51,512 bases of DNA from a virus. Below, piece by piece: positions 49,165-51,512 of this stretch. Location of the stretch: positions 1 to 51,512 of IMG/VR virus record IMGVR_UViG_3300032722_000030; one strand, written 5' to 3'. Each line of letters opens with the position of its first letter. Positions within the stretch are counted from its first letter, which is position 1. Position numbers and translations under genes: made by a program. The notes under the pieces are model-generated. The model had not been told where the DNA came from. It did no database searches and worked only from the letters and a program-made list of their open reading frames with translations.

Positions 49165-51512
49165 ATGGCCAGCCTAGGTGAGTTTGACGTCACCCTGCTG
49201 TCACTAGGATTCTTTGACGATACGACCGCGTCCGTCCCGCAAGGATGGTTCGACGCTGATCTAGTAGGCGCTGGCACAGCAACTGGCACAGCACCTGCGA
49301 CGCCCACCGCAAACGCAGGTGAATTTGATGTTACGTTGAACCCCGCGGGGTTCTTTGATTCATCAGCAATTGCGACTGTCGGTTGGTTTGACGTTGACCT
49401 CGTACCTGCGTCCGTACGTCATGCGTACGCAAGAGCGATCAATGAGACTGTAGCAACACCGTCCGGCTCTGTTTCTCGTACGTTAAATACGTACCGTTCT
49501 GTATCAGAGTCGATCGGCATCTCTGACTCTGTCAATCGCGCGTTCGTAGCGGCACGCACTCTCTCTGAGAACATCTCAACGCCGAGCGATTCTCCTGCTC
49601 GTTCAGTCACAGCGTCCAGGACCGTGTCGGAAGCAATCGCTGCATATTCTGATGCAGTCAATAGGACGTTCGTCGGTTCGAGGCCTGTCTCAGAATCGGT
49701 GTCTACGCCGACTGATTCGCCTGCAAGGACCGTGCAGTTCTCAAGGTCTGCATCTGAAACCGTCTCAGCACCCAGCGATTCAGTCGCAAGAACGTACGCA
49801 GCTTACAGGACTATCACTGAGACCGTTGCTGTTCCGACCGATTCACCTGTTCGAACTGCTCAATTCTATCGTGCTGTCGGTGACAGCATCCTGTCGTTGG
49901 TTGACAGCATCATTCGTTCTGTTGTCGCAGCTAGGGCGATCGCAGACAGCATCATCGTTCCTTCAGACTCTGCTTCCCGTGCCATCGCGGTCGCAAGGAC
50001 GACTGCGGAGAGCATCTCAGTTCCGTCGGACTCCCCGGCGAGGTCAGTCGTCTTTGCGCGCACCCTTGCTGAAACGGTCGCAGCGCCTTCTGACTCGCCG
50101 GCTCGTTCGACCGTCACGTCACGTTCTACGACGGAAACTGTCGCCGTACCTTCTGATTCGATCTCACGCGCATATGTGGCGTACCGATCAATCGGTGATA
50201 GCGTCTCGGCACCTGCAGACAGCTTAGTTCGCGCATTTGTCGGTTATCGCTCGATTTCAGACTCAATCGTTGCGCCTAGCGACTCTCTTACAAGAGCATT
50301 CGTAGCGTACAAGTCGATAGGCGATTCAATCTCGTCACCTTCTGATTCTGTTTCACGTGTGTTCGCCGGCTATCGCTCAATCAGTGATAGCGTCTCGACT
50401 CCGACAGACGCAAAGGCTCGTGTTTATGCTGCGTACAGATCGCTCAACGAATCTGTGTCAACACCTTCAGACGCAGTCGCAAGAACATTCATCGGTTACA
50501 GATCGCTGTCAGAGACGGTCGTAACACCAAGTGATTCAATCGCAAGAACGTACGCAGCGTATCGATCGATCGGCGATTCTATCTCGGCACCGACTGATGC
50601 GGCGTCTCGAGCGTACGTTGGTTACCGCACGTTGTCAGAGTCGGTAGTTGCACCAAGCGATTCGCTCTCTCGTGTTTATGCTGCGTATCGCGCAGTCAGC
50701 GATAGCGTCCCATCGTTCAGCGATTCAATCTCACGAGCATTCACGGGTTACCGTTCGATCGGCGATTCTGTCTCAACCCCTTCTGATTCAGTTTCAAGGA
50801 TCTACGCAGCATACAGATCGATCGGTGATTCTGTCTCATCCCCGTCAGATTCGCTGGCCCGTGACTTCATCGGTCACAGATCACTCAGCGAAAGCGTCTC
50901 TGCTCCTTCTGATTCAATCGCTCGAGCGTTCGTTGGGTATCGTACATTCAGCGAAAGCGTCTCTGCTCCTTCTGATTCAATCGCTCGAATCTACGCAGCA
51001 TACAGATCGATCGGTGATTCTGTCTCATCCCCTACTGACAGCGTCACAAGGGCATTCGTTGGTTACAGGACGCTATCAGATTCAATTTCAACGCCGTCTG
51101 ACGTCAAGGCACGGGTCGCTGGATTCTACAGGTCAACGTCAGAATCCATCGCATTGCCTTCTGATACATTGTCACGGGCATTCACGGGTTACCGTTCGAT
51201 CAGCGATAACGTTGTCATCCCGTCTGACAGTGTCACAAGGATGTTCGCCACTTACCGTTCGATCGGCGATTCAATTTCAACGCCTTCTGATTCAATCGCC
51301 AGGACCTATGCCGCTTACCGCTCGATCGCCGACAGCGTCTCTACGCCTTCGGACGCCACGTCTCGAGCCTTCGTAGGGTACCGTGCATTGTCGGAGACCG
51401 TGGTTGCTCCTTCCGATTCTGTCGCAAGGACATACGGTGCTTACCGTTCGATCGGTGATTCTGTCTCCACGCCGTCTGACAGCATCACAAGGATGTACGT
51501 TGGGTATCGCTC
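49165..51512 (+). CDS. Repeat-rich fibre-like protein, open at the window edge
   Basis: An ORF open from ATG 49165 (AAAGGA upstream) to the end of the window: at least 782 codons with no stop. The N-terminus has two ~30-residue related segments (GEFDVTLLSLGFFDDTTASV...GWFDADLV and GEFDVTLNPAGFFDSSAIAT...GWFDVDLV). From residue 89 on it is entirely a 21-residue repeat with consensus YRSIGDSVSTPSDSVARAFVG, 33 whole copies seen. The regular D/E, S, R and Y/F spacing suggests an extended beta-structural fibre or spike shaft. The protein continues beyond the window, so the tip is unknown. Confidence 0.88.
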   Translation, partial: MASLGEFDVTLLSLGFFDDTTASVPQGWFDADLVGAGTATGTAPATPTANAGEFDVTLNPAGFFDSSAIATVGWFDVDLVPASVRHAYARAINETVATPSGSVSRTLNTYRSVSESIGISDSVNRAFVAARTLSENISTPSDSPARSVTASRTVSEAIAAYSDAVNRTFVGSRPVSESVSTPTDSPARTVQFSRSASETVSAPSDSVARTYAAYRTITETVAVPTDSPVRTAQFYRAVGDSILSLVDSIIRSVVAARAIADSIIVPSDSASRAIAVARTTAESISVPSDSPARSVVFARTLAETVAAPSDSPARSTVTSRSTTETVAVPSDSISRAYVAYRSIGDSVSAPADSLVRAFVGYRSISDSIVAPSDSLTRAFVAYKSIGDSISSPSDSVSRVFAGYRSISDSVSTPTDAKARVYAAYRSLNESVSTPSDAVARTFIGYRSLSETVVTPSDSIARTYAAYRSIGDSISAPTDAASRAYVGYRTLSESVVAPSDSLSRVYAAYRAVSDSVPSFSDSISRAFTGYRSIGDSVSTPSDSVSRIYAAYRSIGDSVSSPSDSLARDFIGHRSLSESVSAPSDSIARAFVGYRTFSESVSAPSDSIARIYAAYRSIGDSVSSPTDSVTRAFVGYRTLSDSISTPSDVKARVAGFYRSTSESIALPSDTLSRAFTGYRSISDNVVIPSDSVTRMFATYRSIGDSISTPSDSIARTYAAYRSIADSVSTPSDATSRAFVGYRALSETVVAPSDSVARTYGAYRSIGDSVSTPSDSITRMYVGYR
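49429..51512 (+). repeat. 63-nt tandem coding repeats, 33 copies plus a partial
   Basis: Each copy is 63 nt (21 codons); the second copy is 60 nt, and the phase is exact to the window end. Early copies (1-12) are diverged, later ones more alike. Exact duplicates include 41 nt at 50885-50925 and 50948-50988 (one unit apart) and 44 nt at 50800-50843 and 50989-51032 (three units apart), evidence of recent recombination between units. The repeats stay in frame and are coding, so this is not a CRISPR array. Confidence 0.95.

Noticed and set aside
49652-51376. Long shifted frames (191 and 242 codons) in the repeat region
   Set aside because: They arise because the 63-nt repeat lacks stops in another frame; the true frame is continuous from 49165 in phase with the 21-residue repeat.
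49429-51512. CRISPR-like array
   Set aside because: Repeats are contiguous, degenerate and in frame, with no unique spacers.

Overview
The window is part of a large tailed phage (myovirus) genome of the broad T4-like superfamily. Recognisable T4-type genes, nearly all on the + strand and tightly packed with ATGA-type overlaps, are PhoH, the gp4 head-completion nuclease, a RuvC-like resolvase, primase, gp47/gp46 recombination nuclease, large terminase (gp17), portal (gp20), prohead protease (gp21), core scaffold (gp22-like) and major capsid protein (gp23). No host gene is present. The host cannot be named. TANNNT -10 boxes placed 6 nt before start codons, frequent GTG/TTG starts and a class-3-like intein would fit an actinobacterial host, but this is only inference.

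Layout. 1-424: 3' end of phoH. 480-15954: large virion structural genes (tail/baseplate/fibre type, with Fn3-like and LamG-like domains and shared modules), interrupted by a GIY-YIG homing endonuclease at 10291. 15958-21688: gp4-like nuclease, RuvC-like enzyme, primase, an unusually split and re-fused gp47/gp46 pair, and a small zinc-ribbon-like protein. 21730-37458: packaging and head module (terminase, portal with two inteins, scaffold-associated proteins, protease, a second GIY-YIG enzyme, peptide deformylase, core protein, capsid protein). 37459-39648: small head-associated or accessory genes with candidate terminators and a promoter/operator. 39649-40263: a structured RNA candidate followed by a complete phage tmRNA (ssrA). 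40298-43848: small accessory genes including a methyltransferase and an exported SGNH hydrolase. 43926-51512: a second virion block with two tandem gene duplications, ending inside a giant fibre-like ORF made of 63-nt coding repeats.

How it works together. The head genes form one packaging/assembly cassette: terminase loads DNA through the portal, the gp22-like core templates the capsid, and gp21 cleaves core and capsid at (L/I)xE sites. A TAYTTAR box sits upstream of several head genes and is a candidate late promoter. Primase, RuvC-like and gp46/47 proteins serve replication and recombination. Four mobile elements (two inteins, two free-standing GIY-YIG enzymes) lie within about 21 kb. The tmRNA could recycle host ribosomes and tag stalled peptides during infection.

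The most noteworthy observations are the tmRNA with its own tag, the Pro1 class-3-like intein in the portal, the displaced Mre11/Rad50 gene boundary next to a CT dinucleotide tract, the 33-copy fibre repeat, mini-ORF leaders before two genes, and several operator- or hairpin-like control regions.
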